From assembly GCA_037176705.1 (NCBI GenBank), contig CM073896.1:20038708-20102707 (forward strand): a stretch of DNA of 64,000 bases. The letters are read 5' to 3'. Positions 23,110-34,375 of the stretch are shown here, piece after piece. Each line of letters begins with the position of its first letter. Positions within the stretch are counted from its first letter, which is position 1. The notes under the pieces are model-generated. The model was not told the origin of the DNA. It saw nothing but the letters and a program-made list of their open reading frames with translations, and did no database searches. The translations under genes and the position numbers were made by a program. The DNA is from Molossus alvarezi (lineage: Eukaryota > Chordata > Mammalia > Chiroptera > Molossidae).

Positions 23110-23363
23110 CAACAGTCTAATAAATAATAGACATAAAATATTTTATATGTCAAAAATGATGATTGTGCTGAAGAAAATTTAAGGAGGATAAGATGCTAAA
23201 GGGAGATGTTAATACATTATTTGATCTGAGTTTTCTCTGAAAAGTGACATTTGATGAGAGATCTAAGTTCCCATACCAGATAATGCCTTCTAGGGATCAA
23301 GGATTGTTTATCCCTACTCTAAATGTAGTGCCTAAAACAGTGCCAACACTTATTGATAATCAA
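23110..23363 (+). repeat. Ancient L2-like repeat
   Basis: Blocks resembling '...GTGACATTTGA...GAGACCT' (23246-23270) and '...GTGCCTAAAACAGTGCCAACA...' near 23325 occur in mammalian L2-like order. Diverged and tentative. Confidence 0.4.
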
Positions 23364-23375
23364 AAATATTTGTTG

Positions 23376-23579
23376 GGCCTGGCCGGTTTGGCTCAGTGGT
23401 TGAACGAAGACCCATGCACCAAGAGGTCGCCGGTTTCATTCCCAGTCAGGGCACATGCCCAGGTTGTCGGCCTGATCCCCAGTGGGGGGCATGCAGGAGG
23501 TGGCCAATCGATGTTCTCTCTTATTGATGTTTCTGTCTCTCCCTCTTTCTTCCTCTCTCTAAAATTAATAAAGAAAAAA
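23376..23579 (+). mobile_element. Ves SINE (CTTTATT-tail subtype), first of a tandem pair
   Basis: Head GGCCTGGCCGGTTTGGCTCA, B-box CCGGTTTCATTCCC, body to AATAAAG. The flank AAATATTTGTTG occurs at 23364-23375 and again at 23580-23591, giving a 12-bp perfect target duplication whose right copy directly abuts the next SINE. Confidence 0.92.
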
Positions 23580-23591
23580 AAATATTTGTTG

Positions 23592-23802
23592 GGCCCTGGC
23601 CGGTGTTTTTCAGTGGTTAGAGCATTGGGCAATGCACTGAAGGGCTGTGCGTTAAATTCCTGGTCAAGGACATGTACCTGGGTTACAGGTTTGATACCCC
23701 CTTCAACTCCCCACCCCCATCAGGGCATGTGTGGAAGACAAGCAGTCAATGTGTCTCTCTCTCTAAAAAAATCAATGAAAAAAAAATCCTCTGTGAGGAT
23801 TA
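23592..23802 (+). mobile_element. Ves SINE, second of the tandem pair
   Basis: Head GGGCCCTGGCCGGTGTTTTT, a partly degenerate A-box, 'ttaaattcctggtc' B-box region, a GC-rich spacer, CT-rich body and CCTCTGTGAGGATTA tail. Tail runs into a TA/GA microsatellite. Its left edge coincides with the target duplication of the first SINE. Confidence 0.9.
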
Positions 23803-23850
23803 TATATATATCTAGAGAGAGAGAGAGACAGAGAGAGGGAGAGAGAGAGT
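23803..23850. repeat. (TA)n-(GA)n microsatellite
   Basis: TATATATATATCTAGAGAGA then (GA)-rich sequence through 23848, grown from the SINE tail. Confidence 0.9.
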
Positions 23851-23887
23851 AATATTTTATTCAGTCTACTGTTTTATTTTATTTTTT

Positions 23888-24091
23888 ATCTTTATTGATT
23901 TTTAGAGATAGAGGAAGGGAGAGGGGAGAGAGATAGAAACATCGATGAGACAGAATATTGATTGGTTGTCTCCTGCATGCCCCCCAATGGGGATCTGGCC
24001 CACAATCTGGGCATGTGCCCTGACTGGGAATTGAATAGGTGACCTCTTGGTGCATGGGTCGATGCTCATCTATTGAGACACACCAGTCAGG
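23888..24091 (-). mobile_element. Ves SINE (CTTTATT-tail subtype)
   Basis: Minus-strand copy: CTTTATTGATTTTTAGAGAT at 23891, head at 24091 (reverse of CACCAGTCAGGC). Third SINE within 720 bases, opposite in orientation to the other two. Confidence 0.9.
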
Positions 24092-25606
24092 CAAGTCTAT
24101 TCTTATAAAAGGCCTGCAATTTGGCACAGACATGAAAATATTCCTGTTAAAATTGTTAATTATATAATCTGCTTCTACAAGTTCTGTCCTCAGACACCCA
24201 GAAATATTGGCTAATTGAAGCAATTAATTACCAAAAACTCTTTTTGTTTAAAGCAAAAAGAAACTCACAGAAATTACTAAGTGGCACCATGGACACGGTG
24301 GACGTGGAGAATGCCCTTTGTCCTTTCAGGTTAATTCGTGGGTCTGGAGTGATTCTTCTGCCCTTTGGGGGAATGTAACCCAGTCATGATGTAACACAAA
24401 AACCTGCTCCTCGGTGTACTTTGCTTTCTCCTCAGAGGAAATGACTGTGGATATCAGATTCAAGCCAACCTTTTCAGAATCTATCTGCCAGATGTGTATC
24501 TTACATAGACAACAATAAAGTAAAGAATAATGGCAAGGAGGCACTTGGGGCCTTGAGAGATTAATAGGTTTTGGAGTCTTTCACCTCCTAGTCAGTTCTT
24601 CAAGGTGACCTAGCTTAAAGTGGCCAAGGTGAAGCAGTTCTGTTGTATATATTTAAAATTCTATTTTCGTTCTAAGTTGTAGTGCTTAAAGGCACACAGA
24701 ACAAAAGATGAATAAGACAGTAAGAAGGGCCAGCAAATGGGAGTCAGGGAAATTGAATTGAAATAAGTTTTAAGACATAGATAGTGCTTAATTATTTTCT
24801 TTTCCTAAGCACATAAGTTGATCAAAATATTCTTTATAGATACATTATATTCATATTTTAAACGTAACTTATGAAATGAATTTAAAATACTTTATAACCA
24901 TTTTATTTCCTAAATTGGTGCTTTGCTACATATAACAGTTTGAACAAGAATATATTTTTCTTTTTTGAGTTTAGAACAATAGAAATTAAAATAGAAGCAG
25001 TAATTAGATGACATTTAGACTTTGCATAGAAAGAATGCATATACTTTTTCTGTATAGCTTTTTATCATTCACCTTTCAGAGGATCTGGCTGGGTTGATGT
25101 AGTATCTATGTTCCTGGGAGCAGGCAAGGAGCTATTTGAAGCAAGATTATACTATTGCAGCTTCAAAATAGCCTTGATTTTTATTGTTTTAGGGGATAGC
25201 CAAAGAAAAAAGCTATTTAGTTATAGCACTCTAGAATTTAGGCAGAGAAAAATAGCATGCCAAGCACATAATTAGGTAAAGATCTAAGTGGGGGGCATAA
25301 TATTCTGGTTTCTCTTCAGATTGTATAAATCTTCCACCTTTTACTAAGTGCAGACATATACCTGGGCATACACAGGTGTTTCCAGTAAATATGGCAGTAA
25401 CTTCTGTCACTTTCTGAAGAGAAAACATACATGATATCAGCTATGTGGAACAAATGACAAGATAAAAGATAAGAGATTTTTACTTTTATGTTTTAAATTA
25501 TAACTTTGCTTTTTACATTTTCTATTTTCATGGCGAGTTTGAAATTTCTAAACTTACCATTCACTGTTTATCTATACATTTTTTGACTTTTAAAAATGTC
25601 TCAATT
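24092..25606. other. Unique-looking sequence, no recognised feature
   Basis: No repeat or gene identified. 24290-24500 is somewhat richer in GC. Confidence 0.4.
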
Positions 25607-25858
25607 GCCCTGGCCAGTTTGGCTTAGAGGTTAGAGTGTCAGCCCCTGGATCCGAGAAACCCGGGTTTGGTTTCCGCTAAGGGTATGGACCTCAGTTGCA
25701 GTTTGTCCCCGGCCCCTGTTGGGGTTGTGTGGGTGACAACCAGTCGATGTGTCTCTCTCACATCAATGTTTCTTTTTCTCTCTCTTCATCCCTCTCTTCC
25801 TTCTGCTCTCTCTGAAGATAAATGCAAAAATGTCTTCGGGTGAAGATAAAAAAAAAAA
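25607..25858 (+). mobile_element. Ves SINE
   Basis: Head GCCCTGGCCAGTTTGGCTTA, B-box region CCGGGTTTGGTTTCCGC, CT body, tail GTCTTCGGGTGAAGATAAAA. Full-length. Confidence 0.93.
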
Positions 25859-26196
25859 GTGTAAATTATTTATAAATTATATAAAATACACTTGATATTT
25901 TAAACTGCATATGTATTAGTTATTAGCATTTTACAATGTTTACATGCTTTTTTAGAGCAGTAGTTTTCAAATGTATTATAAATATAAATAAGTAATCTTA
26001 AAATGAAAGCATACTTAAAGTTTTAATTTGTAAAATATAAAATGTGGCACAAGTCTTTCCGGTTTTCAATATATTACTCCTTTATACCAGGGACATGTAG
26101 GTATGCATTGAATAAGAGAGAGAGAGAGGCAGATTTCAGTCTCTATTTGACAAATAGCTTTCTAAAGTGGAGAGTATTTCTTCCTAGAGTTCGTTA
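25859..26196. other. AT-rich, nothing recognised
   Basis: No gene or repeat identified. A GAGAG run lies near 26118. Confidence 0.4.
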
Positions 26197-26204
26197 AACT
26201 AATG

Positions 26205-26670
26205 CAGTGATTTTTAACAGGTGTCACAAGAATTTTTAAAACATGCAATACTTGACTATTTAGTCAGGTGCATGGACCACTTTTCCCTTAGACTGTCAAA
26301 CAATAAAATGACAACAGCCAACATAACAATAGCTGTCCAGTGTGAATGCCCATCTTGAATCATAAATATGTAGGTCATATAATAGGGCTTCATCCTATTG
26401 GTCACATCAAATAATATGATTGTGTCTGATTGGTTAGTTCTTGGTACCAGAAATCTGTATATACAAGTATAGGTACCCGATTTTTAAAAAAGTCATCTTG
26501 GATCAAAAAGGGTAGGTAATTACTATTATACTTTTTTTTTTTTGGGTGAATCAATCAAAATTATACCTACTTTTTTGTCAGACTGGCAAATAATATATTT
26601 TTTTGGTATGCCGTGGAATTTTAATAATTAGATTATGCATCCATAAGATGAAAAAGGTTGAAGATCTCTG
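26205..26670 (+). mobile_element. Non-autonomous hAT transposon (466 bp)
   Basis: The target duplication AACTAATG is exact on both sides (26197-26204 and 26671-26678), which is the 8-bp length expected for hAT. The left terminus CAGTGATTTTTAAC pairs with the reverse-complemented right terminus CAGAGATCTTCAAC. No transposase. Interior blocks such as 'acttgactatttagtcagg' are shared with a repeat family I recognise but cannot name. Confidence 0.85.
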
Positions 26671-26678
26671 AACTAATG

Positions 26679-26989
26679 TATAGATTAATATGTATTGAGC
26701 TCAATATTTATGCTTTTAAAGATAACCCTACACATAAATATGAAAGCTTATACATAGAAGTAAATTTTAGAAGTTATGAAATGTCCTATATGAAAAAATT
26801 ATGAAGAAAAAGCAATGTATTGAAAGTCATTATAGCAGAAACCATCTCTATATCTCTTACAAAGGAACATAACTAAAATAAACAGAGGTTCACAAACATT
26901 AAAAATAACAGGCATACAAAAAATATACAGTGGCCATAAACTAATCAGAAATGCTATAAATCAAGTCAAAACATATTATTTAATATAAA
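26679..26989. other. AT-rich, nothing recognised
   Basis: No gene or repeat identified. Confidence 0.4.
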
Positions 26990-28556
26990 GAAGACTTTAT
27001 AAAGCCAAAGGCAAAAGTTCACAATGAAGAAGTTGTTTAATATCCGTGTAACCAATAATATAACAATGAAAGAAAAATGACATAACATGCAAGAAGAATC
27101 AGAAGACATCTTAGCATATATCTTTCAGTTCAAGACAAATTCAGAAATGAAATGTTAGCAATGCAAGAGACAGTGAAAACGTAATTACTAGAGTAGATCT
27201 TAGGGATGTGTGGTGTGCTCTAAACATCAACAATAAAGAATGCACCTGCACATGGGACATTTATAGATACTGGCAATATATTAAGCTAAAAAGAAAATCT
27301 CTGCAAATTACAAAATACAGAGATATGTAAACATTCTCTGAACATAATGCAATAAAAGTAGAATCTATTATAAGACTCAAAGTCAAATACTATGTAATTA
27401 AATTGTTTAAAAATAAAGAAATTAGCCCTGGCTGGTGTGGTTCAGTGGTTAGAGAGTTGGCCTACACACCAAGGGTCACGAGTTTAGTTCCAGGTCAAGG
27501 GAATGTACCTGGGTTGCAGGTTCAATCCCTGGCCTGGTCAGGGCGAGTACAGGAGGCAACCAATAGATGTCTGTCTCTCTCTCTCTCTCTCTCTTTCTTA
27601 CTCTCTTATCTCTTTTTCTCTCTCCCCCTCCCCCCTTCCTTTCACTTTCTCTAAAAAAATCAGTTGGAAAAATATCCTCCAGTGACAATTAACAAAAAAT
27701 AAAATAAAGAAATTAATACCAAACACCATAAACTTGAAATATTTAAAATAATTTGAACCAAAAAAGTAGATGAAAGAAACATGTAGCACTAACAGATTAG
27801 CTGAAATTTTTTAAAATCATAAAATAATTAATAAAGGAACCAATTATATAAAACAAAGGGAAGAAACAAATATAACAAAATAAGTCATGAAAATGAGGAA
27901 ATGGCTGTCAAAAGAGAGGACATTACAAAAATAACAAGAGAACTCTGTGTATAGTTGTGCAAAAACAAATTGAAAATCTAGATTAAATGCATAATTTTCT
28001 AGGAAAATAAATCATACCCAAACTTAGATACACTTAGTAGAAACAGAATGTTCCAACAAAATAATTTCATAGAAGAAACATAAAAATGTGGCAAAGAACT
28101 GTCCTGCACTAAAACACCAGGCACAGAGAGCCATGGGGATTCTCAAACACTTTAAAATATATTTTAAAATTTAAATGATACATAAATTATTTGAGAGCAT
28201 TGAAAAATAAAACTTCTAAAAATGTTATATAGTAGGTATTCAAATTATACCAAAACCTGAAAAATGTTAAACACAAGAAAGAAAACTGTATACTGACCTC
28301 ACTTATGAAGAGCAAAGCAAACAATCTGAATTATTATTTACTCAGAGAGAATCCAAGAGTGTACTAAACTGTAACACATTATGACCAAGTGGGGTTTATT
28401 ATAGAAATTCACTGGTAATTAATTTTAATTAAATCCATTAATATGTCTTATGTTAATTGATATGGTTGAAGAAAAGATGATATCTTACTAGAAGTTTAAA
28501 AGGAATTTGACAAAAATATTCAAAACCCATTGCTTAACTAATACTACTCAATAAAT
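26990..28556 (+). mobile_element. Old L1 ORF2 remnant, split by Ves SINEs
   Basis: Diverged reverse-transcriptase-bearing L1 sequence. The clearest block is TAACACATTATGACCAAGTG at 28370-28389, then 'gggtttattatagaaattca', equivalent to the [10 protein letters not shown] region of ORF2. Earlier blocks such as 'gggacatttatagatactgg' and AGAGAACTCTGTGTATAGTT also occur. Many in-frame stops. A Ves SINE interrupts at 27425-27700 and another abuts the end at 28557. Confidence 0.6.
27425..27700 (+). mobile_element. Ves SINE in old L1
   Basis: Head GCCCTGGCTGGTGTGGTTCA, full CT-rich body, tail ATCCTCCAGTGACAATTAAC. Perfect 15-bp duplication AAAATAAAGAAATTA at 27410-27424 and 27701-27715. Confidence 0.94.
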
Positions 28557-28755
28557 GTTTTTATTGATTTTTTTAAAGTGAGAAAAAGGAAGAGAGATAG
28601 AAACATAAATGTGAGAAACATCAATGGGCTGCCTCCTGCCTGTCCCCTACTGGGGATCAAGCCCATGACCAGAACATGCACCTTGATCAGGAATCGAACC
28701 AAGAACTCTCAGTCCATGGGACAAAGCTCAATCCACTGAGCCTCACCTGCTGGGC
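28557..28755 (-). mobile_element. Ves SINE, older subtype
   Basis: Minus copy: TTTTTATTGATTTTTTTAAA near 28557, head at 28755 (reverse of CACCTGCTGGGC). Divergent body; no clear duplication. Confidence 0.85.
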
Positions 28756-30218
28756 GTCATTTGCCTCTTTTAGGATTGCCAAATTAATCGTGGAAATCGG
28801 GCATGCTAGAATATAAGTTCATATTCTAGGATGTCTGTGCATATTTGTTTTTATTTTTCATGCATTCAGTATTTCTAATTTCATCTTTACGTATGATATA
28901 GGTGACTCCCTTATCGTTTTACATGGAAACTTAATAAAGAGAAGCACTGTGGTTAAACACAAGCATCATGAAGAAGTTTTAGAAGATCATTTTAAAAAGA
29001 AGTAGAGCCATAACTCACCATGTGCCCTTTACTTTCTCTTTCCTAGGCATCTGCTTCATTATCTGTGAAATTATCCTCAGTCTCATACTGACACTGTTTA
29101 TGTGGGTTGAATGAAAATAACATTGACATCATGAAATGGAGTGCTCTGTATAAATGAGATGTATTATTTTTGCAAAAAATGAATTATTTAGGAAAATTGG
29201 AAATAACCACTTAAGGGGTGGAACAAAACAGCTGTTGAGCAGTATACTTATAGAACTAAAGTACAATTTGGAAAAGGGTGCCAGGATCTGCTGTCTAATT
29301 TTATTTTTCAAAATGAAATTACTGGAAGAATTTAGCTCTGCCGCACAGTGCAATTATCTAAATGGGAATTGGCCTGGGAACAAGGGTATAACCTCATCTC
29401 TTTCAGGGTCTTGGTTTTAATTTGATATAAAAAAATGAATTGATTTACACATTACCAAAATGGAATACAGATTAATAATGCTTAAATTAAGTTATCTAGT
29501 GACCAAATCCTCTGCCTTATTCTTGGAACCCAGAGTCTTATTTTGGTTTCTGTTTTCCCATATAGAGCCTAAGAAATGTATACTATCAGGACTTAGACTG
29601 ATCAGATTATTGAAGCCCATAACTTAAAAAAAATAGTTGGCAAAATATAACTGAGCACATCAACAGCAAAAAATAGCATATGAAAAAGTGATTGTCGTTA
29701 TCCTTCTTAAAAAGTCTAGATCGACGTAGGTGTCTTTAGGCAGAAATTTTCTGTCTGTATTCCACCACCCCATTATTGATTTTCTCAGCCTGAAGATACT
29801 CAGAAGATCAAGTGTAATTCAGTTAATGACAAGGAGACTAGATACATTCCACTAGAAAAGATTGAATTACTGAGCAGGTTTGATTGGGTTGAACACTTGA
29901 CTTGTATACATAAGATATCTTGGAAGTTTTACAACTTGCTATCACCTGTCCTCTTTTTATTACCATCACAGGTCCCTAAGTGACCTCAAGGAACAGTGCC
30001 CTAACACTGGTGCTGGCAATAGTGTGATGGAGAAATAGACCATTTTGAGTTAAATCCACTGAGAGTTGTGGTTGTTGTTAACTACAACACAAATTAGCAC
30101 TTATTTACTGTTAGAATCCTTGATTGTAATAAAAATGAAGTGTATACGTAGGTTACAAGGTAACAGAAGACATACTCAACATTATAAACACGTGGAAAAT
30201 AAGTTGAACCAGGGTAAC
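28756..30218. other. Unique-looking sequence, no recognised feature
   Basis: No gene or named repeat. An 88-codon open stretch at 29154-29420 shows no recognisable motif. Confidence 0.4.
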
Positions 30219-30242
30219 CTAAATTACTCTTTTTTTCTTAAA

Positions 30243-30452
30243 TTAGTTTTTCCTTTATTGATTTTAAAGAGAGAGGAAGGGAGAGGTAGAGAGAGATGGA
30301 AATATCAATGAAAGAGATCATTGATTGGCCACCTCCTGCATGCCCCTCACTGGGGTTCAGGCCCACAACCTGGGCATGTGCCCTGACCGGAAATTGAACA
30401 GCTACTTCTTGGTGCATGGTTTGATGCTCAACCACTGAGCCACACCAGCTGG
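30243..30452 (-). mobile_element. Ves SINE (CTTTATT-tail subtype)
   Basis: Minus copy with head at 30452. Duplication CCTAAATTACTCTT (30218-30231) and CCTAAATGACTCTT (30453-30466), one mismatch. Confidence 0.92.
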
Positions 30453-30547
30453 CCTAAATGACTCTTAATATTGAGTGTAATTGATTGCCAATCTGTTTTA
30501 CCAGGAAAGTAATAAAAAATATATAAATCACCTAAATCACCTTTTTT

Positions 30548-30780
30548 TATTTTTATCCTCACCCGAGGACATTTTTCCATTTTTTGTTCAGATAGAGTGG
30601 GAGGGAGAGAGAGAGAGAGAAACATGACATGAAAGGGACACATCGAGTGGCTGCCACCCGCACCACCAACCAGGGCCGGGGACAAACTGCAACTGAGGTA
30701 TGTGCCCTTAGCGAGAACTGAACCCGGGTCTCTCTGGACCACAGGCCAACGCTCTAACCGCTGAACCAAACCGGCCAGGG
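30548..30780 (-). mobile_element. Ves SINE (CCCGAGGAC-tail subtype)
   Basis: Minus copy; tail ATCCTCACCCGAGGAC near 30556, head at 30780. Duplication TAAATCACCTTTTT (30533-30546) and TAAATTACCTTTTT (30783-30796). It lies about 100 bases from the previous, different-subtype SINE. Confidence 0.92.
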
Positions 30781-30796
30781 CATAAATTACCTTTTT

Positions 30797-31358
30797 AATA
30801 AACATAAAAATATCTGAGATACAAATTGGAAAACTCATTTTAATCTACTTTGAAAAATTTATGAGAATTTTATGCATACTTCTATTGCCTGTCTTACTAA
30901 ACCCTTGATCTGGGGAAAGGTAAGGATCATTGAAGTTTTCAACACACTAATAAATTTAGCACATGTCTAGTTGTGAACAGAAAGGTGTGTAAGTTGAAAT
31001 ATCAGGCACTTTTACATTCTTTGTTTTATATTTCTGCAATACATTCATTTTATGCAAGGAAAAATGAAGATTAAAACAAAGAATTTTAATATAAAATACA
31101 CAAAATTCAATTCATTCAATCATATTTTCATACCCATAGAAAAATGCTTAGAGAAAATATTTAGATGCTGCTAAATCAAAGCTATATAGGTGAAAATTTT
31201 AAGTAATCACCCTTCTCATCGCCAGCATTCTAATCAATAGGGGCTCAGCTTTGTATTCCCACGTACTGATGTAATCCAAGCTAATGGTTTTGGCATTTTC
31301 AGCAAGAAAGTGTTTTCTGTCTTTTGAATATCTCATTCTACCTATGTCAGATGACAGC
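30797..31358. other. AT-rich, nothing recognised
   Basis: No gene or repeat identified. Confidence 0.4.
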
Positions 31359-31868
31359 CTGAAACACCAATCAGAAAGAAAACATATACCCACCTGTTCA
31401 TAGCAGCACTATTTACAATAGCTAAGATCTGGAAACAGCCCAAGTGTCCATCAGTAGACTAATGGATAAAAAAGCAGTGGTACATATACACAATGGAGTA
31501 CTATGCAACTGTAAGAAAGAAAGATCTCTTATCCTTTGAGGCGGCATGGAAGGACCTGGAAAGTATTATCCTAAGCAAAACAAGCCAAGAAAAGAAAGAC
31601 ACACATCACATGATCTCACTTATCTGTGGACTATAATGAACATAACAATCTGAAGAACAGGGTAGTCCCATAGACGTGAAAGTAGGGTACAGAATGACAA
31701 TCTCCAGAAGAGGGGTGGGGAGGGAAGAGATAAACCGCAGAACTTATATGCATGTATGCCAATGGACATGGACAAAGCTGGGGACAGGGCCAGGGGGAGG
31801 AGGGTGTCAGTGGGGAGAAAAGGAGAAACATCTGTAATAAAAATAAAATAAATAAATACATAAATACA

Positions 31869-31912
<44 letters not shown>
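31359..31912 (+). mobile_element. L1 3' end, 5'-truncated
   Basis: Starts at CCTGAAACACCAATCAGAAA within the ORF2 C-terminus. It continues GCAGTGGTACATATACACAA, TGGAGTACTATGCAACTGTA, the 3' UTR AATCTCCAGAAGAGGGGTGG..., and AACATCTGTAATAAAAATAA into a (TAAA)n tail. Close to the L1 of 41005-43390 in sequence. Confidence 0.9.
31849..31912. repeat. (TAAA)n tail microsatellite
   Basis: Expanded L1 poly-A tail with AAAT/TAAA units. Confidence 0.93.
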
Positions 31913-32589
31913 AAGAGAGATTAAGGAGGCACTCAGTAAAAAAAAATACATTGGGTTGTTTTTAATGTGCATACTTGCCTTTTCACATAAATGTCATAAG
32001 TAGTTAGTACTCTGTTGAGGTCCAATTGATCCTGGCAGGTTTTCAGTAGTATAATAGCTGAACTTCACAGTGGAATAGAGTTCACTCATAAATAAGCAAA
32101 ATTCATAAAATCCTGAAGTTTGGAAGACTTTGTAAAGCAAGACAAATGGAATGACAAAAGCAACTCTCTTCATTTCACTTGGTTTTCTGCAGCCTTTCTG
32201 AAAAACGACCAACATACCTTCTTTCACGAACCTGATGGTTCCAAATAGACCCAGGAATTTTGCCTACTTGCTTTTGCCTAAAATCACCCATGGAGAGCTC
32301 CAGAAAAGCAATTGTTATGACGCTACCATACTTTAATTGTGCTTCCCTTAACCTTCTCTTTAGATACATCATAAGGTTGAAGAGGCAGGCAGATATTCCA
32401 TGAAACTAAAGAACAGAAGGTTCAGCTTATTTAGGAGTGCTGGAGCGCCTCTAGTGTTCTAGGTGGAGAGGGGAAACCATGTTGCAATCAAGAAACATTT
32501 CCAAGCAACCATTACTGCTACAATGGCTGAACAAACCACAAAAGAAAGTTACTTAGATTTGCAAGGCTACTGTTCATCATTTTCTCATT
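31913..32589. other. Unique-looking sequence, no recognised feature
   Basis: No gene or repeat identified. Confidence 0.4.
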
Positions 32590-32609
32590 CTAAAAACATT
32601 TTCACTTTC

Positions 32610-32696
32610 TTTTTTCTTTTTTTTAATCCTCACCCGAGGACATGTTTTTTTCCATTTTTTGTTCAGCTAGAGTGGGAGGGAGAGAGAGGCAGAGAG

Positions 32697-32749
<53 letters not shown>

Positions 32750-32914
32750 ACAGACATCGACATGAAAGGGACACATTGAGTGGCTGCCACCCACATGACC
32801 AACCAGGGCCAGGGACAAACTGCAACCGAGGTACATGCCCTTAGCGGGAACCGAACCCGGGTCTCTCTGGACAGCAGGCCGACGCTCTTACCACTGAGCC
32901 AAACCGGCCAGGGC
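32610..32914 (-). mobile_element. Ves SINE with expanded (GA)n
   Basis: Minus copy; tail AATCCTCACCCGAGGACATG near 32625, head at 32914. A (GA)n expansion occupies about 32700-32747 in the body. Duplication TAAAAACATTTTCACTTTC (32591-32609) and TAAAAACATCTTCACTTTC (32915-32933), one mismatch. Confidence 0.94.
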
Positions 32915-33139
32915 TAAAAACATCTTCACTTTCATACCTAGTTTTGTGTTTGTAAATTATTATCCTTGTCCCTTTTAAATAAGGCTCTCCAACTTTCATA
33001 TGATTTTGGTTTATCCAAACCTTGATTTTTTTTCCTAAAGAAAAATGAGTTTGCAGATACCGGCCACCCTATCACTGATTTATGAAATAAAGCCCTGTAT
33101 CATTTACCTGCTGGTATCATAATGTCATCTCCCCTTAAA

Positions 33140-33500
33140 GATCAGTGATTTAAAATGATAAGCAATTATTTTGCCCATGAGTCCGTAGGAGAGTGATTTC
33201 AGCTAGGTTTGGCTAGACTCACAAGTCTGGGGTCAGCTGGCTGGAAGCCGAGCTAGTGGTTTTAGCTTGGATGACTAGGGTGACTTGGTTCTCTTTTGCA
33301 TGTCTCTCATATTTCAGTGGGCCACTCTGGGAACGTCTCAAAACAGTTGCCGAGGGAATGAATTAATGAGAGAAAAAATGCAAAACTTTGTTCAACCTTC
33401 TGCGCATCCCATCCACTAATACCGCATTGACCAACTCAAGCCACAAGAATGGCTCAACCCAGAACCAAGGGTTGCAAAGTCAAGAAAATCTGATAGTGGG
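33140..33500 (+). repeat. Ancient mammal-wide interspersed repeat, family uncertain
   Basis: The block order GATTTCAGCTAGGTTTGGCT, GACTCACAAGTCTGGGGTCA, GCTGGCTGGAAGC, ATGTCTCTCATATTTCAGTG and CCACAAGAATGGCTCAACCC follows a common old mammalian repeat that I cannot name with certainty. Confidence 0.45.
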
Positions 33501-33784
33501 TTGCTAATTGTTGAGGTTGAAAGATGGATACATGGGGTTTATTGTTTTGCAATTTTTTTTCATTTTTTTTTCCCCCCTGAGGAAGAAAAGCCTTCATGAG
33601 CCATTCATTGTACTAAAAGAGTCTACTTTTAGCAATAACTTACTCTTTTTAATAAAGGAATTATATTATTTTCACATAGTATATAATGAAGAATAGAATT
33701 TTCCTAAGAAAATATTAGTTAACTGTATAGAAACAAATCTGATCAATTTTATACCTTTGGGTTTATTTCTGCTCAATCTCTATA
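33501..33784. other. T-rich, nothing recognised
   Basis: No gene or repeat identified. Confidence 0.4.
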
Positions 33785-33895
33785 TACATTTACGCATTAA
33801 ACAATTATGTATTGAGCACCATTTATGCACACTTTATAGGCTCCAGCCATAGAGTGAAATGGATGAGGTTTCTGATCTTAAGGGTTTTATAGTTA
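33785..33895 (+). repeat. Ancient L2-like repeat fragment
   Basis: CATTTACGCATTAAACAATT and then 'atgtattgagcaccatttatgcacactttatagg' resemble the '...TTTATTGAGCACCTACTATGTGCC...' repeat seen at 9234 and 14355. Confidence 0.5.
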
Positions 33896-33896
33896 T

Positions 33897-34375
33897 ATCA
33901 ATTGTCTATTGCTGCTATAATAAATTACCATAATTTTGGTGACCTAACACGGGTATAATATCTAACAGTTCTGATGAGTTCAACATGGCTCCCACGGAGT
34001 AAAATTCCTGTATAGGCAGGACTTCATGTCTGACAGCTCTGGGGGAGAGTCTGTTTTCTTGCATTTCCATCTTCCAGAGACCTCCACACATATCTTGGCT
34101 TATGACTCTTCTTTCCATCTAAAAAGCCAGCCATGTTGCATTCTTCTGTGCCTTTCTGTTGCAGTCCCATCTCCCTGTGACTGACTACAGCCTGGGAAGA
34201 TTCTCCATTTTTAACGATTCACGTGAGTAAATAAAACCTACCTGGATAATCCAGAATACTCTCCTCCCCATCGCAAGGTCTGGATCGCATCTGCAAGTCT
34301 TTTAGCCATGTTAGGTGACACATGCACCGTTTCCAGGGTTCAAATGTGGACATTTTGTTCTGCGTACCACGACAG
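33897..34375 (+). repeat. Ancient mammal-wide repeat, about 480 bp
   Basis: A long, in-order match to an old placental repeat: 'caattgtctattgctgctataataaattacc', AACAGTTCTGATGAGTTCAA, GAGAGTCTGTTTTCTTGCAT, CCATCTCCCTGTGACTGACT, 'acctggataatccagaata', TGTGGACATTTTGTTCTGCG. I recognise the family but not its name with confidence. Confidence 0.6.

Noticed and set aside
25955..25985. GCAGTAGTTTTCAAATG, like a hAT terminus.
   Set aside because: No matching second terminus or 8-bp duplication found nearby.
31849..31912. Regularly spaced short repeats that might suggest an array such as a CRISPR.
   Set aside because: It is a (TAAA)n tail of an L1 with no spacers; nothing in the window is CRISPR-like.
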